Shown here in pieces: positions 26,770-35,188 of a stretch of 64,000 bases of DNA. A model generated the notes under the pieces. That model was given only the letters and a program-made list of their open reading frames with translations. It ran no database searches and was not told the DNA's origin. Each line of letters starts with the position of its first letter. Position 1 is the stretch's first letter. A program made the position numbers and the translations under genes. The DNA comes from Cytobacillus oceanisediminis (GTDB lineage: Bacteria; Bacillota; Bacilli; Bacillales; Cytobacillaceae): positions 248,001-312,000 of the forward strand of contig NZ_SOEE01000002.1 in assembly GCF_004366035.1 (NCBI RefSeq), written 5' to 3'.

Positions 26770-26802
26770 ACCCCTGCCAAGATACAGGGGTATTGTTTTA
26801 GT
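26770..26802 (+). terminator. exoA terminator
   Basis: ACCCCTG and CAGGGGT pair across an 8-nt loop, followed by ATTGTTTT. Confidence 0.7.
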
Positions 26803-26848
26803 AAAACAGGCAATAATTGAATTAACATAATAATAAAGGATTGGTTAA

Positions 26849-27127
26849 ATGAACAAAACAGAGTTGCTGAAGCTTTTTGTTCTAATTGAAAGAATATATC
26901 CGCCTTTTCGGATCAAAAACGAAATCGTACATTATTATTTTAATTATTGCCGGGATTTCGACTATGAGATGGCTTTAACCTATATTAAAGGCCATATTAG
27001 GAGAAGTCCTTATCCGCCATCAATCAGTCATATTGCTTCCGTGTGCTCACTGCATTCTTTAACAGCTGAATTACCAGACAGCAGGATTTGGGAAAAAGAA
27101 TATGTCCTTGCTAATCATGTGTCTTGA
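26849..27127 (+). CDS. Phage G39P-like helicase-loader N-domain protein, 92 aa
   Basis: Begins MNKTELLKLFVLIERIYPPF and contains DFDYEMALTYIKGHIRRSPYPPSISHIA. This pattern matches the N-terminal helical domain of the phage SPP1 G39P family (loader and inhibitor of the G40P replicative helicase). The flexible C-terminal helicase-binding tail of G39P (about 126 aa in total) is short or diverged here. No phage genes surround it, so it is an orphan chromosomal homologue; helicase binding is unproven. Confidence 0.6.
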   Translation: MNKTELLKLFVLIERIYPPFRIKNEIVHYYFNYCRDFDYEMALTYIKGHIRRSPYPPSISHIASVCSLHSLTAELPDSRIWEKEYVLANHVS

Positions 27128-27197
27128 TATCTATTCCCATTCATTATGATGGAAAAGCTACTTTTATTTTGTTATAATGCCAGTAAATCTAATAAAA

Positions 27198-27290
27198 AGG
27201 TTTTCTAGGGTTCCGCAGCACCTGCTGGCCTGGTCCGAGAGAAAACTCATAGCTATAAAAGCTATGCCACGGAAGGATAAAAGCCTGGGA
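27198..27290 (+). promoter_or_regulatory. Guanidine-I (ykkC) riboswitch
   Basis: Contains the conserved core: CTAGGGTTCCG, GGCCTGGTCCGAGAG, the CCACGGAAGGATAAAAGCC segment and GGGAGA. It senses guanidinium and turns on downstream export genes. The two following SMR genes are the expected targets. Confidence 0.92.
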
Positions 27291-27325
27291 GATACTGTTC
27301 ATCAGATATCTTCCGGGCTTTTTTC
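27281..27325 (+). terminator. Guanidine riboswitch terminator
   Basis: AAGCCTGGGAGATA pairs with TATCTTCCGGGCTT (14 bp with two G-U pairs), followed by T6. The 5' arm overlaps the 3' end of the aptamer, as expected for a ligand-controlled terminator. Confidence 0.88.
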
Positions 27326-27366
27326 TTTTTTCCGGGAATAATATTCGTTAAAAAGGGGCTGATTTC

Positions 27367-27699
27367 ATGCAGTGGCTAAAGGTATTTATAGCCGCATTTT
27401 TTGAAGTGTTTTGGGTGATTGGGTTAAAGCATGCGGATGATCCATTATCATGGGCAGGGACCATTCTATGCATAGCAGTCAGTTTTTATTTGATGATAAT
27501 GGCTGGCAAAGTCCTGCCTGTGGGAACGGTTTATGCTGTCTTTGTGGGCTTGGGCACTGCTGGTACAGTTTTATCTGAAATTATATTTTTCGGAGAGCCT
27601 TTGAAATTATCTAAAATAATTCTTGTTCTTATTTTATTATTAGGTGTTCTGGGCTTAAAGCTAGTGACAAATGAAGATAAAGGAGCTGAAAGTTCATGA
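27367..27699 (+). CDS. ykkC: SMR guanidinium exporter subunit (YkkC-like)
   Basis: 110-residue, four-helix small multidrug resistance protein. The family Glu in helix 1 ([17 protein letters not shown]) is present near residue 13. Controlled by the guanidine-I riboswitch, so its physiological substrate is most likely guanidinium. It overlaps the second SMR gene by 4 bp (ATGA); the two probably form an antiparallel heterodimer as in B. subtilis YkkCD. Confidence 0.9.
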   Translation: MQWLKVFIAAFFEVFWVIGLKHADDPLSWAGTILCIAVSFYLMIMAGKVLPVGTVYAVFVGLGTAGTVLSEIIFFGEPLKLSKIILVLILLLGVLGLKLVTNEDKGAESS

Positions 27700-28010
27700 G
27701 CTGGGTGTTTCTAATTTTGGCTGGCCTTTTTGAAATGACAGGTGTCACCATGATAAACAGCTGGCACAAAAAACGGAATTGGCAATCATTATTCCTCCTG
27801 ATCAGCGGTTTTGGCGCCAGCTTCTTGTTCCTTGCCCTGGCCATGAAAGAACTTCCGATGGGTACAGCTTATGCGGTCTGGACTGGAATTGGTGCCGCTG
27901 GAGGAGCCATTCTTGGCATGATACTGTACGGAGAGCCCAAAGATGCCAAACGGATATTTTTTATTGCAATGGTATTAAGTGCTGCAATCGGACTTAAACT
28001 TGTATCTTAG
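27696..28010 (+). CDS. ykkD: SMR guanidinium exporter subunit (YkkD-like)
   Basis: 104-residue SMR protein with the helix 1 Glu ([17 protein letters not shown]) near residue 13 and the [14 protein letters not shown] signature. It starts inside the stop of the preceding SMR gene and partners with it in guanidinium/proton antiport. Confidence 0.9.
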   Translation: MSWVFLILAGLFEMTGVTMINSWHKKRNWQSLFLLISGFGASFLFLALAMKELPMGTAYAVWTGIGAAGGAILGMILYGEPKDAKRIFFIAMVLSAAIGLKLVS

Positions 28011-28049
28011 ATATATAATGGAATTAAAAATGATTTAGGCAGGTAGGAA

Positions 28050-29120
28050 ATGAAAAAAAATACAATCGTTTTTACAGGGGGCGGCTCTGCCGGGCATGTG
28101 ACTCCAAATATCGCCATAATAAATGAACTTTCCCAAGGAGAATGGGATATTCACTATATCGGATCTATAAAGGGAATCGAAAAAGAATTGATTTCTGAAG
28201 TGGATATACCTTATTACGGAATCAGCAGCGGAAAACTTCGCCGCTACATGGATAAAGAAAATGCAATAGATCTTTTTCGTGTGTTAAGAGGGATTATTGA
28301 AGCACGAAAGCTGCTTAAAAGGCTGAAGCCCAAGCTTGTATTTTCAAAAGGCGGATTTGTATCGGTCCCTGTTATTATTGCGGCAAGCTCATTAAACATA
28401 CCAATTTATATACATGAAAGTGACCTGACTCCAGGACTTGCAAACAAAATTTCTCAGCGGTTTGCAGACAGGATTTTTACTTCATTCGATGAAGCTGCAT
28501 CACATTTTCCTGCGAGAAAGACTACGGCCATAGGATCTCCGATCAGAAGGGAAATCTTCTCAGGTGATAAGGAGAGAGGAAGGGAGTTTCTTGGATTTAC
28601 GTATGAAAGGCCAATTTTGACTGTAATGGGAGGCAGCCTGGGGGCTAAGAAAATTAATGAAACGATCAGGGAAGCACTTCAGGAGCTGACTTCTATATAC
28701 CAAATTGTTCATCTATGCGGCAAAGGACAGAAGGATGAGAGTTTAATAAACATTAAAGGCTACAGACAATTTGAATACATTAGCAATGAGCTTGCTGATA
28801 TTCTCGCCGCTACAGATACAGTTGTCACCAGGGGAGGATCCAATGCCATTTTTGAATTCCTTGCTTTGAAGCTTCCTATGCTCATCATCCCGCTAACCAA
28901 AAAACAAAGCAGGGGGGACCAAATACTAAATGCAGAATCTTTCTTAAAAAAAGGATTCTCCCTTACATTGGAAGAAGAAAACTTAACAGGAGACAGCCTG
29001 CTTGAATCCCTGGACAAACTTGAAAAAAGACGGGGACAAATCATCAATAACATGCAAGCCTCGCCAATGAGCGATGCACTAACTGTTTTGATAAAGGAAA
29101 TTAACATACACCGCAGATAA
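28050..29120 (+). CDS. murG: MurG-type UDP-GlcNAc:undecaprenyl-PP-MurNAc-pentapeptide transferase
   Basis: 356-residue GT-B glycosyltransferase that makes lipid II from lipid I. It shows the N-terminal FTGGGSAGHVTPN loop, VFSKGGFVSVP near 97-107, the HESDLTPGLAN motif near 124-134, the second glycine-rich loop TVMGGSLGAKKIN and VTRGGSNAIFEFLALKLP near 262-279. It lies outside a dcw cluster. The sequence looks like the staphylococcal/lactobacillal branch, and Bacillus cereus-group genomes also have a second MurG, so this may be a paralogue; that needs the rest of the genome. Confidence 0.88.
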   Translation: MKKNTIVFTGGGSAGHVTPNIAIINELSQGEWDIHYIGSIKGIEKELISEVDIPYYGISSGKLRRYMDKENAIDLFRVLRGIIEARKLLKRLKPKLVFSKGGFVSVPVIIAASSLNIPIYIHESDLTPGLANKISQRFADRIFTSFDEAASHFPARKTTAIGSPIRREIFSGDKERGREFLGFTYERPILTVMGGSLGAKKINETIREALQELTSIYQIVHLCGKGQKDESLINIKGYRQFEYISNELADILAATDTVVTRGGSNAIFEFLALKLPMLIIPLTKKQSRGDQILNAESFLKKGFSLTLEEENLTGDSLLESLDKLEKRRGQIINNMQASPMSDALTVLIKEINIHRR

Positions 29121-29143
29121 TCTTGAGTGGCGGCTTTTATATG

Positions 29144-29361
29144 GCCATGGAGAGGAAAATTCAGTGGCTCATTACCGAAGGGCCGCCCTGGAGTTTTCAT
29201 GAAGACGTAAATTCAGTAGCTCATCAACAAATGGGCGCCATAGAGCCTTCATGAAGACGTAAATTCAGTGGCTCATCAAAAAATAGTCGCCATAGAAACT
29301 TCATGAAGACGTAAATTCAGTGGCGCACCAAAAAATAGTCGCCATAGAGCCTTCATAAAGA
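29144..29361. repeat. Tandem array with exact 52-bp period
   Basis: The block TTCATGAAGACGTAAATTCA begins at 29196, 29248 and 29300, with a diverged fourth start (TTCATAAAG) at 29352; the CAGTGGCTC block also lies at 29162, one period earlier. Units differ by a few bases, with the first and last degraded. Each has a TTCATGAA palindrome and a GGC.../...GCC pair. Not coding. Confidence 0.9.
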
Positions 29362-29378
29362 AGAAAATCCAGCTTTGA

Positions 29379-29671
29379 AAACTAAAAGATAAAAAGTTTG
29401 GAGTAATCTGGACTTTTGATATAAAAGAAAAGCTTGAAGAAAAAGGCCATCATCTGTAAGAAGAATTTAAGCTGCTTGAAGTGAGGCAGAGTGGTATTGA
29501 AAGAAGATCTTTGGATATTGTAAAATCGTAGGATATAAGCAAAACGGCAAAACGAAGATAGGGTTGCCAAGGCCACGCGCGTTAATAAGCTTGATTGATA
29601 ATCAGAACCTAAAAGAAATGGCTTTAGATTTCGAGCAGCGCCTGATTGCCTGCCTGAATAAATCTGTTTAA
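29379..29671 (+). pseudogene. Decayed DUF302 family gene
   Basis: In one frame LKDKKFGVIWTFDIKEKLEE continues to KGHHL, a stop, then EEFKLLEV; after further stops and a frame change the end reads LPRPRALISLIDNQNLKEMA and DFEQRLIACLNKSV then stop. Both pieces are characteristic of DUF302 proteins (about 125-130 aa), but the usual CNP motif after LEV is lost, the middle is scrambled and the first 20 or so codons are missing where the 52-bp array ends. Inactivated gene. Confidence 0.75.
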
Positions 29672-29788
29672 TACTTTTCCGGCACTAAAATAACCTCTTC
29701 AAACCGGCAAGCAGTTAATAATACTGTTTGTTTTTCTTTTTATGCATTACAATAATATGCGAATTCTAAATATTGTGAAGGTGATTCG

Positions 29789-30637
29789 ATGGATACAAAA
29801 TTAATTTTAATCGAGGGTTTACCTGGTTCAGGGAAATCTACTACTGCAAGATTGGTTCAGGAGGTTTTGATGCAAAACGGGATCGAATCAGAACTATTCT
29901 GCGAGGGTGATCTGAATCACCCGGCAGATTATGAGAGCGTTGCCTATTTTGAGAATGACCAGTGGCATCGATTGCTGGAAGATTACAGTGCATTTAGAGA
30001 CCAAATTTTCGAAAATTGCATTCCGGAAGGTAATGGCTATTTATTGCGGTATAAAAAGCTTGGACCTGATATTCCAGACATATTTTATGAAAAGGTATAT
30101 AAAAATGATATCTATGAGCTTCCTTTGGATCAAAATATGAAACTTATAATCAATAATTGGGAACGATTTTCCAAGCGAGCTGCCAGAGGAAAAAAAGTAC
30201 ATATTTTTGAATGCTGTTTTATACAGAATCCTGTTACAGTTGGTATGATTAAATATGGAGCTCCGCTAACAAAGGTTCGGAATTATGTACTGGCATTGGA
30301 AAAATCCGTGAAAATCCTGAATCCGATATTAATTTATATCAGTCAGGATAACCTTGACTTCTCTTTCAAGAAAGCGATAAAAGAACGGCCGCAATCCTGG
30401 TCTGATGGTTTTATCCATTATTATACCGATCAGGGATATGGAAAGAAAAATCTTTTAAGCGGGGCAGAAGGCACTTTAAAGGCTCTTAAAGCAAGGAGGC
30501 AGGCTGAAGAGGAAATCTTGAAGGAGCTGTCCATCCGAAAGGCTGTAATCAATAACTCTGCTTTTGATGCGAATTCACATAAAGCCGCTTTGGAGAAGTT
30601 GCTGATAAATCACCCTGAAAAGAAAGGAAAAAATTAA
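29789..30637 (+). CDS. P-loop nucleoside-kinase-like protein
   Basis: 282 residues. Walker A EGLPGSGKST at about 9-18 after a buried strand; a thymidylate-kinase-like layout follows, but no specific substrate signature is recognised. HIFECCFIQNPV near 132-143 may contain the Walker B-type segment. The stop is directly followed by the start of a HIT hydrolase gene (TAAATG), so the two are coupled. Function unknown; a nucleotide or antibiotic kinase role is possible. Confidence 0.65.
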   Translation: MDTKLILIEGLPGSGKSTTARLVQEVLMQNGIESELFCEGDLNHPADYESVAYFENDQWHRLLEDYSAFRDQIFENCIPEGNGYLLRYKKLGPDIPDIFYEKVYKNDIYELPLDQNMKLIINNWERFSKRAARGKKVHIFECCFIQNPVTVGMIKYGAPLTKVRNYVLALEKSVKILNPILIYISQDNLDFSFKKAIKERPQSWSDGFIHYYTDQGYGKKNLLSGAEGTLKALKARRQAEEEILKELSIRKAVINNSAFDANSHKAALEKLLINHPEKKGKN

Positions 30638-31048
30638 ATGCCGTATCAGGATCATTGTCCTTTTTGCAGTCCGCACCAGGATCCTCATCAAAATATCATT
30701 TTTGAAAACAGCACTTGTTATTTTCTTCAGCACGATAAAGAACAGGACGTATTGGAGGGCTGCGGGGTCATAGTGCCAAAAGCTCACCATTCCGATGCCT
30801 TTCAGCTGACAGCTGAAGAGTGGAATGATACATATGAACTTCTGCAAAAAGCTAAGGATTATTTAGATAAAAAACATGCACCAGATGGATATACGCTTGG
30901 CTGGAATGTGGGCGATGCTTCCAATCAATCCATTCTTCACAGCCATCTGCACGTCATTCCCAGATATAATGATGAACCACACGCAGGTAAAGGGCTCAGG
31001 CATTGGCTGAAGCAGGCCGATAATAAAAGAGCGATTCTGAAAAGATAA
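30638..31048 (+). CDS. HIT-family hydrolase
   Basis: 136 residues. The histidine triad HSHLHVIPR near 107-115 provides the catalytic His residues; the N-terminal CPFC may bind zinc. HIT enzymes hydrolyse nucleoside phosphoramidates, AMP-lysine or dinucleoside polyphosphates. It starts immediately after the P-loop kinase stop. Confidence 0.9.
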   Translation: MPYQDHCPFCSPHQDPHQNIIFENSTCYFLQHDKEQDVLEGCGVIVPKAHHSDAFQLTAEEWNDTYELLQKAKDYLDKKHAPDGYTLGWNVGDASNQSILHSHLHVIPRYNDEPHAGKGLRHWLKQADNKRAILKR

Positions 31049-31080
31049 AAAAAACACACAGCGGGACTGTGTGTTTTTAA
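31048..31080. terminator. Terminator between HIT gene and AI-2E permease
   Basis: AAAACACACAG-CGGGA-CTGTGTGTTTT followed by T and flanked by A, so usable in both directions. Confidence 0.85.
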
Positions 31081-31081
31081 A

Positions 31082-32095
31082 TTACTGAATTTTCGGCGGA
31101 TTGCTCTTGACTTCAAGAACATCCAGCATGAATACAAACACTGGTATACCGACGATTAATCCCCAAACACCGAAGAAATGTTCAGAGAAAATCAAGACTA
31201 TAAAAGTATAAAAGACAGGTAAATCCGTTTTGGATGACATAAGCTTCGGATTTAAAATATACGCTTCAATGGCGTGGATCACCATAATGACAAGTACGAT
31301 ATAAAATACTTGGATGAATCCGCCGAGAGAATAGGCGATTGTACATAGCGGGACAAGCGAAATAATGACACCTGCTACAGGAATTAATCCCAGCAGGAAA
31401 ATAAGAATTGACAATCCCATTAGCTGAGGAAAGTCCATGATCCATAATGCAAGTGTTGTCAGGGTGCAATTCACTGTGGCAATGACGAACTGCGCCTCGA
31501 TTACTTTCCCGAATGTTTGCACAAATTTACTTCCGAAATACTCGATTTCATTATAAAAGTCAGAGATTTTGCTGTGTTTAAATTTCAAGGTGAATTCGAT
31601 AAGTTTCGGTTTTTCGAGCAGGAAAAACAAACTAAGGATTAGAGACAGCAATACCTGGATCGCAATATGACTAATATCGGAAAAATATTGAAGCAGGAAC
31701 GCAAAGCCCTGTTCAAGATATTTCGTAATTTCATTTGTTTCGAGCATTTGAACAATATATGTAATTACTATATTGTCATGTTTTTGGGTGTAAAAGCTTT
31801 CAACCTGTTTAAACAGCTGTGATATTTCAGATACAATTAGAGGGAGATACTTGATAATTCCTATAGAAAGCAGACCGATAATTCCCATATAAAGGGTTAC
31901 GACCGTCAGTTTTCTATTCAGTTTAAATCTCGATAGGACAAGCTTCACAAGCCTATCCATCAAAAATGAAAATATAAATGTAATCAGAATTAAATTAATC
32001 ATGCTCCTCAGCAGATAAAGAGCCAGGACAATAATTCCAAAAATAATAAATCGTTTGATGCCGTTATTATTTAAAAATGATTTAATCGTTTCCAA
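31082..32095 (-). CDS. AI-2E (PerM/TqsA) family transporter
   Basis: 337 residues with seven to eight hydrophobic segments and the conserved C-terminal block LGLIPVAGVIISLVPL plus IEAYILNPKLMSSKTDLP near 280-300. Members include putative AI-2 exporters and Na+/H+ antiporters; substrate here unknown. The TTG at 32095 lies 7 nt after GGAGGA, so it fits better than the ATG two codons upstream, which sits almost on the ribosome binding site. Confidence 0.82.
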   Translation of the reverse strand: METIKSFLNNNGIKRFIIFGIIVLALYLLRSMINLILITFIFSFLMDRLVKLVLSRFKLNRKLTVVTLYMGIIGLLSIGIIKYLPLIVSEISQLFKQVESFYTQKHDNIVITYIVQMLETNEITKYLEQGFAFLLQYFSDISHIAIQVLLSLILSLFFLLEKPKLIEFTLKFKHSKISDFYNEIEYFGSKFVQTFGKVIEAQFVIATVNCTLTTLALWIMDFPQLMGLSILIFLLGLIPVAGVIISLVPLCTIAYSLGGFIQVFYIVLVIMVIHAIEAYILNPKLMSSKTDLPVFYTFIVLIFSEHFFGVWGLIVGIPVFVFMLDVLEVKSNPPKIQ

Positions 32096-32115
32096 CTTCA
32101 TTCCTCCACACTTTT

Positions 32116-32439
32116 TTAAGTTTCTTTAAAATTTAATGAAATGCGGAGATAATTACTCTGGAACATATAAGGGGTCATGTATTCATTACTTCTGTGAATT
32201 GCACAGGAATTTAGCGCCTGAAAATAGATCCGGTATTCTTTATAATAGGTTAGCTTCGCAGTTAATTTTACTGCAGCTGCTAATGTGCTGCTAAATGCAG
32301 GGCTTTTTAGGGCAGGTGAATCAATAACAATGGCATTTCCCTTCAGATGTACATTGAAATCAATCGGCTCCTGGCTTTGCTGCACAGATGAAGACAAACC
32401 GGATACAAGCAGGAAAATGCTGAAAAATATGTGTGCCAC
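32116..32439 (-). CDS. Small exported protein, 107 aa
   Basis: An N-terminal signal peptide (VAHIFFSIFLLVSGLSSS) is followed by a polar domain of about 85 residues. No recognised domain. A GTG at 32439, 9 nt after AAGAGG, is preferred to the ATG three codons upstream. Located just upstream of, and probably cotranscribed with, the AI-2E family gene. Confidence 0.5.
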   Translation of the reverse strand: MAHIFFSIFLLVSGLSSSVQQSQEPIDFNVHLKGNAIVIDSPALKSPAFSSTLAAAVKLTAKLTYYKEYRIYFQALNSCAIHRSNEYMTPYMFQSNYLRISLNFKET

Positions 32440-32555
32440 CTTGTTCATCCTCTTATTATCAATATATTTACTATTTTATAATACTTTTTCATTTAATTAT
32501 ATATCTATTTACAGGCGATATGGAAAAATTCATTACTAAGAAAGGATGATGATAG

Positions 32556-33401
32556 TTGGATAGGAAAAATGCTGCTATTACAGGCTGTTCCAGCGGGTTT
32601 GGAACCTTAATGGCCATTGAACTGGCTAAGAATAATTTTCAAGTTATTGCCACAATGAGAAACACGAATAAAAGCAAAATATTAATGGAGAAAGCTAGAC
32701 GAGAGGGAGTTCATGAACAAATTTCCATTCATGAATTAGATATCACCTCATCCTCATCTATTGAAAGTTTTAAAAACCTGATCCTTCAATTGCCTTCAAT
32801 TGATGTTTTAATCAACAATGCCGGCTATGCAGGGGCAGGATTTGCGGAAGAAATACCGCTGGAGGATTATAGAAATCAGTTTGAGACAAATGTTTTTGGA
32901 ACGTTTGCAGTAACACAGGCGGTTCTGCCATTTATGCGGAAACAAAGAACAGGAACCATCTTAAATGTGAGTTCCATCAGCGGGAGAATCGGGTTTCCAG
33001 GCTTATCGCCATATGCCGCATCAAAATTTGCTGTAGAAGGGTGGAGTGAATCACTTAGACTTGAAATGAAACCGTTTGGCGTAAATGTTGTGCTGATTGA
33101 GCCAGGATCATTCAGGACAGGCATCTGGACAACAGGGAAAAAGATTGCGGAACCATCCTTGAAAAAAGACTCACCTTATTATCCATATATGTCAAAAATT
33201 CAAAATTACCTTGATCAAGGCGAGCCCTTTTATGAAGATCCGCTAATCGTAGCGAAAAAAGCAGTAAGCATTCTCAGGGAAAAAGAACCTGCACTCAGGT
33301 ACCCGGTAGGAAAGGGGGTACGAACAAGAATACGCCTGAAAAACGTGCTGAACTGGAAAAGCTGGGAGAAAATCATATTAAAAACTCTCTACAAAAAATA
33401 G
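32556..33401 (+). CDS. Short-chain dehydrogenase (YusZ-like)
   Basis: 281 residues. Cofactor motif TGCSSGFG near 9-16, NNAG near 88-91, catalytic Ser in NVSSISG near 136-142, YAASK near 151-155. The closest known layout is B. subtilis YusZ (280 aa); a retinol- or steroid-dehydrogenase-like SDR of unknown substrate. TTG start behind AAAGGATGATG. Confidence 0.85.
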   Translation: MDRKNAAITGCSSGFGTLMAIELAKNNFQVIATMRNTNKSKILMEKARREGVHEQISIHELDITSSSSIESFKNLILQLPSIDVLINNAGYAGAGFAEEIPLEDYRNQFETNVFGTFAVTQAVLPFMRKQRTGTILNVSSISGRIGFPGLSPYAASKFAVEGWSESLRLEMKPFGVNVVLIEPGSFRTGIWTTGKKIAEPSLKKDSPYYPYMSKIQNYLDQGEPFYEDPLIVAKKAVSILREKEPALRYPVGKGVRTRIRLKNVLNWKSWEKIILKTLYKK

Positions 33402-33460
33402 TAGTTACTATCAAAGTCAACTGGTTTAAAACACCAAACTTTATTTTACTGCTGGGCTGA

Positions 33461-33520
33461 TTGGAGCGGAGGATACTTGACTCCGGCGGGAGGAGGATCT
33501 CATGCCTCCCGCGGAAAGCA
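33461..33520. repeat. GC-rich intergenic repeat element
   Basis: GGAGCGGAGGATACTTGACTCC is followed by GGCGGGAGG...CCTCCCGC, an inverted repeat with a typical Bacillaceae dispersed-element look. Related to the copy at 10343. No ORF. Confidence 0.5.
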
Positions 33521-33522
33521 TA

Positions 33523-33855
33523 TTAAATAATAAACAAATACGCAGTAATAATTATTCCAACAATAAAAAAAGCAAAAGTCCCTGCTAGAAACGGATTGAT
33601 ATTAATGAAAAAATCCGCTCTTTCTTCTTCGTTCATATGAGTCATCATATTTAGCTTTGAATCAGCAATCACATTATTTGTCCAGGCATCACCCTGTGAA
33701 AAAGCAAATAGGCTTAATGCAAAAAGAATAAAGCTGCTGTAGGCCATGGTATCAAGCAGAGGCAAGTGAAAAAAAAGTGAAACACCCGCTGCTAAAATTG
33801 ATTCTAAAATAAAGAACAACAATGCCCAAACCCAGAATTTTTTTTGTTTAACCAT
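33523..33855 (-). CDS. Small membrane protein, 110 aa
   Basis: Two hydrophobic segments near the N-terminus (about 8-28 and 33-52), a polar region with HMNEEERADFF, and a C-terminal hydrophobic segment (about 90-109). GGAGG lies 7-8 nt before the ATG. Family not recognised. Confidence 0.65.
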   Translation of the reverse strand: MVKQKKFWVWALLFFILESILAAGVSLFFHLPLLDTMAYSSFILFALSLFAFSQGDAWTNNVIADSKLNMMTHMNEEERADFFININPFLAGTFAFFIVGIIITAYLFII

Positions 33856-34018
33856 GCAGGACCTCCATTTTCATTTTCTTTTATAACGAATAAAACGATA
33901 AAAAGTTTCAAAATTTTCCTTTTTTTCTTCTTTTTTCATAAGCCCCCAATCTCTGATTAATTTTCTTGCATCGAGAGAAAATAAGAGAACTTATCTTTGA
34001 TCATCTGGGGGAGATGGA

Positions 34019-35161
34019 ATGAAAAAGGGAATGAAAAAATACTTAATCACGCTGTTATTATTCATAGCCCTGCTGATTGTCTGGAACCAGACGGAAGCTG
34101 AAGTATCCGGACCGCCAACCATCCATCTGCGCCTGATGGAAACCACTGATTTGCATGGAAACATGATTGGTTATGATTACGAAGACCGCAAGAAAACAGT
34201 GGAGTTTGGGCTTTCAAGAACGGCCAGCTTGATTAAACAGGCAAGAAATGAGTCTCCTAACTCCCTTCTATTTGATAATGGGGACATTCTTGAAGGAAAC
34301 GGACTCGATGAGTATGCCTATAGAAGCCATCCGCTTGACATGGCTAATGTCCATCCTGTCTTTAAAGCCATGAATACCTTGCTTTATGATGCTGCGACGG
34401 TGGGAAATCATGAATTTAATTACGGAATTGATTTTATGGAAGAAAGCCTCAGGGGAGCTAACTTTCCTTATGTCAATGCCAATATATATGTTGAAGACAG
34501 CAATCAGCTCGATGAGGATGATTTGAATTATTTTAATCCCTATACCATCATAGAGAAAGAAGTAACAGATACATCAGGGGAGAAGCATAAGCTGAAAGTT
34601 GGTGTCATTGGCTTTATCACACCGATTGTTGCAGAATGGAATAAAGAGTATTTTCACGGAAACCTTAAAGTGAAAAATATAAAGGAAACTGCCGAGCATT
34701 TTATCCCTATTATGAAAAGTAAAGGGGCAGATATCATTGTGGCTCTTGCGCATACCGGTCTCCAATCCGATAAAGGACTAGATGAAAAAAAGGGCAATTC
34801 AGTTCATGCCCTCAGCAAAGTTAAGGGATTAGATGCCATTCTATTCGGTCACAGCCATTCTGTTTTTCCTGTTAAAGATGAACTGCAAAAGCTGCCTGGC
34901 ATTGACTTAGAGACTGGTACCATTAACGGAACGGCTGCTGTCCAGGCTGGATATTGGGGCAATCATCTTGGTCTCATCGATTTGAAAATTGTATTCCAGG
35001 ATAGCGAATGGAAGGTGAAAAGCAGTCTTTCGTCGATCAGGCCCGTTTACCGGACAATTAATAAAAAAAGCAGGGAAGTCATTCCCGCAGACCCAATAAT
35101 TGAACAGATTATGAAAAAGGATCATCATGATGCCCTGAATTATTTGAAAAACAAAAAGTAA
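34019..35161 (+). CDS. Short 5'-nucleotidase-type metallophosphoesterase
   Basis: 380 residues with an N-terminal signal peptide. Metallophosphoesterase motifs: ETTDLHGNM near 41-49, NGDILEG near 87-93, GNHEFNYG near 126-133, ALAHTG near 238-243 and GHSHSVFP near 275-282. This equals the N-terminal domain of secreted 2',3'-cyclic nucleotide phosphodiesterase/5'-nucleotidases (CpdB, YfkN), but the C-terminal nucleotide-binding domain of about 250 residues is absent. A terminator directly follows the stop, so the short form looks natural. GGGGGAG precedes the ATG. Confidence 0.82.
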   Translation: MKKGMKKYLITLLLFIALLIVWNQTEAEVSGPPTIHLRLMETTDLHGNMIGYDYEDRKKTVEFGLSRTASLIKQARNESPNSLLFDNGDILEGNGLDEYAYRSHPLDMANVHPVFKAMNTLLYDAATVGNHEFNYGIDFMEESLRGANFPYVNANIYVEDSNQLDEDDLNYFNPYTIIEKEVTDTSGEKHKLKVGVIGFITPIVAEWNKEYFHGNLKVKNIKETAEHFIPIMKSKGADIIVALAHTGLQSDKGLDEKKGNSVHALSKVKGLDAILFGHSHSVFPVKDELQKLPGIDLETGTINGTAAVQAGYWGNHLGLIDLKIVFQDSEWKVKSSLSSIRPVYRTINKKSREVIPADPIIEQIMKKDHHDALNYLKNKK

Positions 35162-35188
35162 AAGGCGCCCACTGGACGCCTTTTTCCT
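35160..35188. terminator. Terminator between convergent genes
   Basis: AAAGGCG and CGCCTTT pair across a 9-nt loop, followed by T on the plus strand and A on the other side. Confidence 0.75.

Larger units (their letters stand above)
29121..29788. other. Repeat- and pseudogene-bearing spacer
   Basis: No intact gene. Contains a 52-bp-period tandem array (29144-29361), a decayed DUF302 gene (29379-29671) and the promoter region of the P-loop kinase gene. Confidence 0.75.

Noticed and set aside
28760..29200. 146-codon minus-strand ORF over the end of murG
   Set aside because: Runs antisense to murG and into the tandem repeat; no initiation signals.
29144..29361. CRISPR array
   Set aside because: The repeats are directly adjacent with a 52-bp period and no unique spacers; no cas genes nearby.
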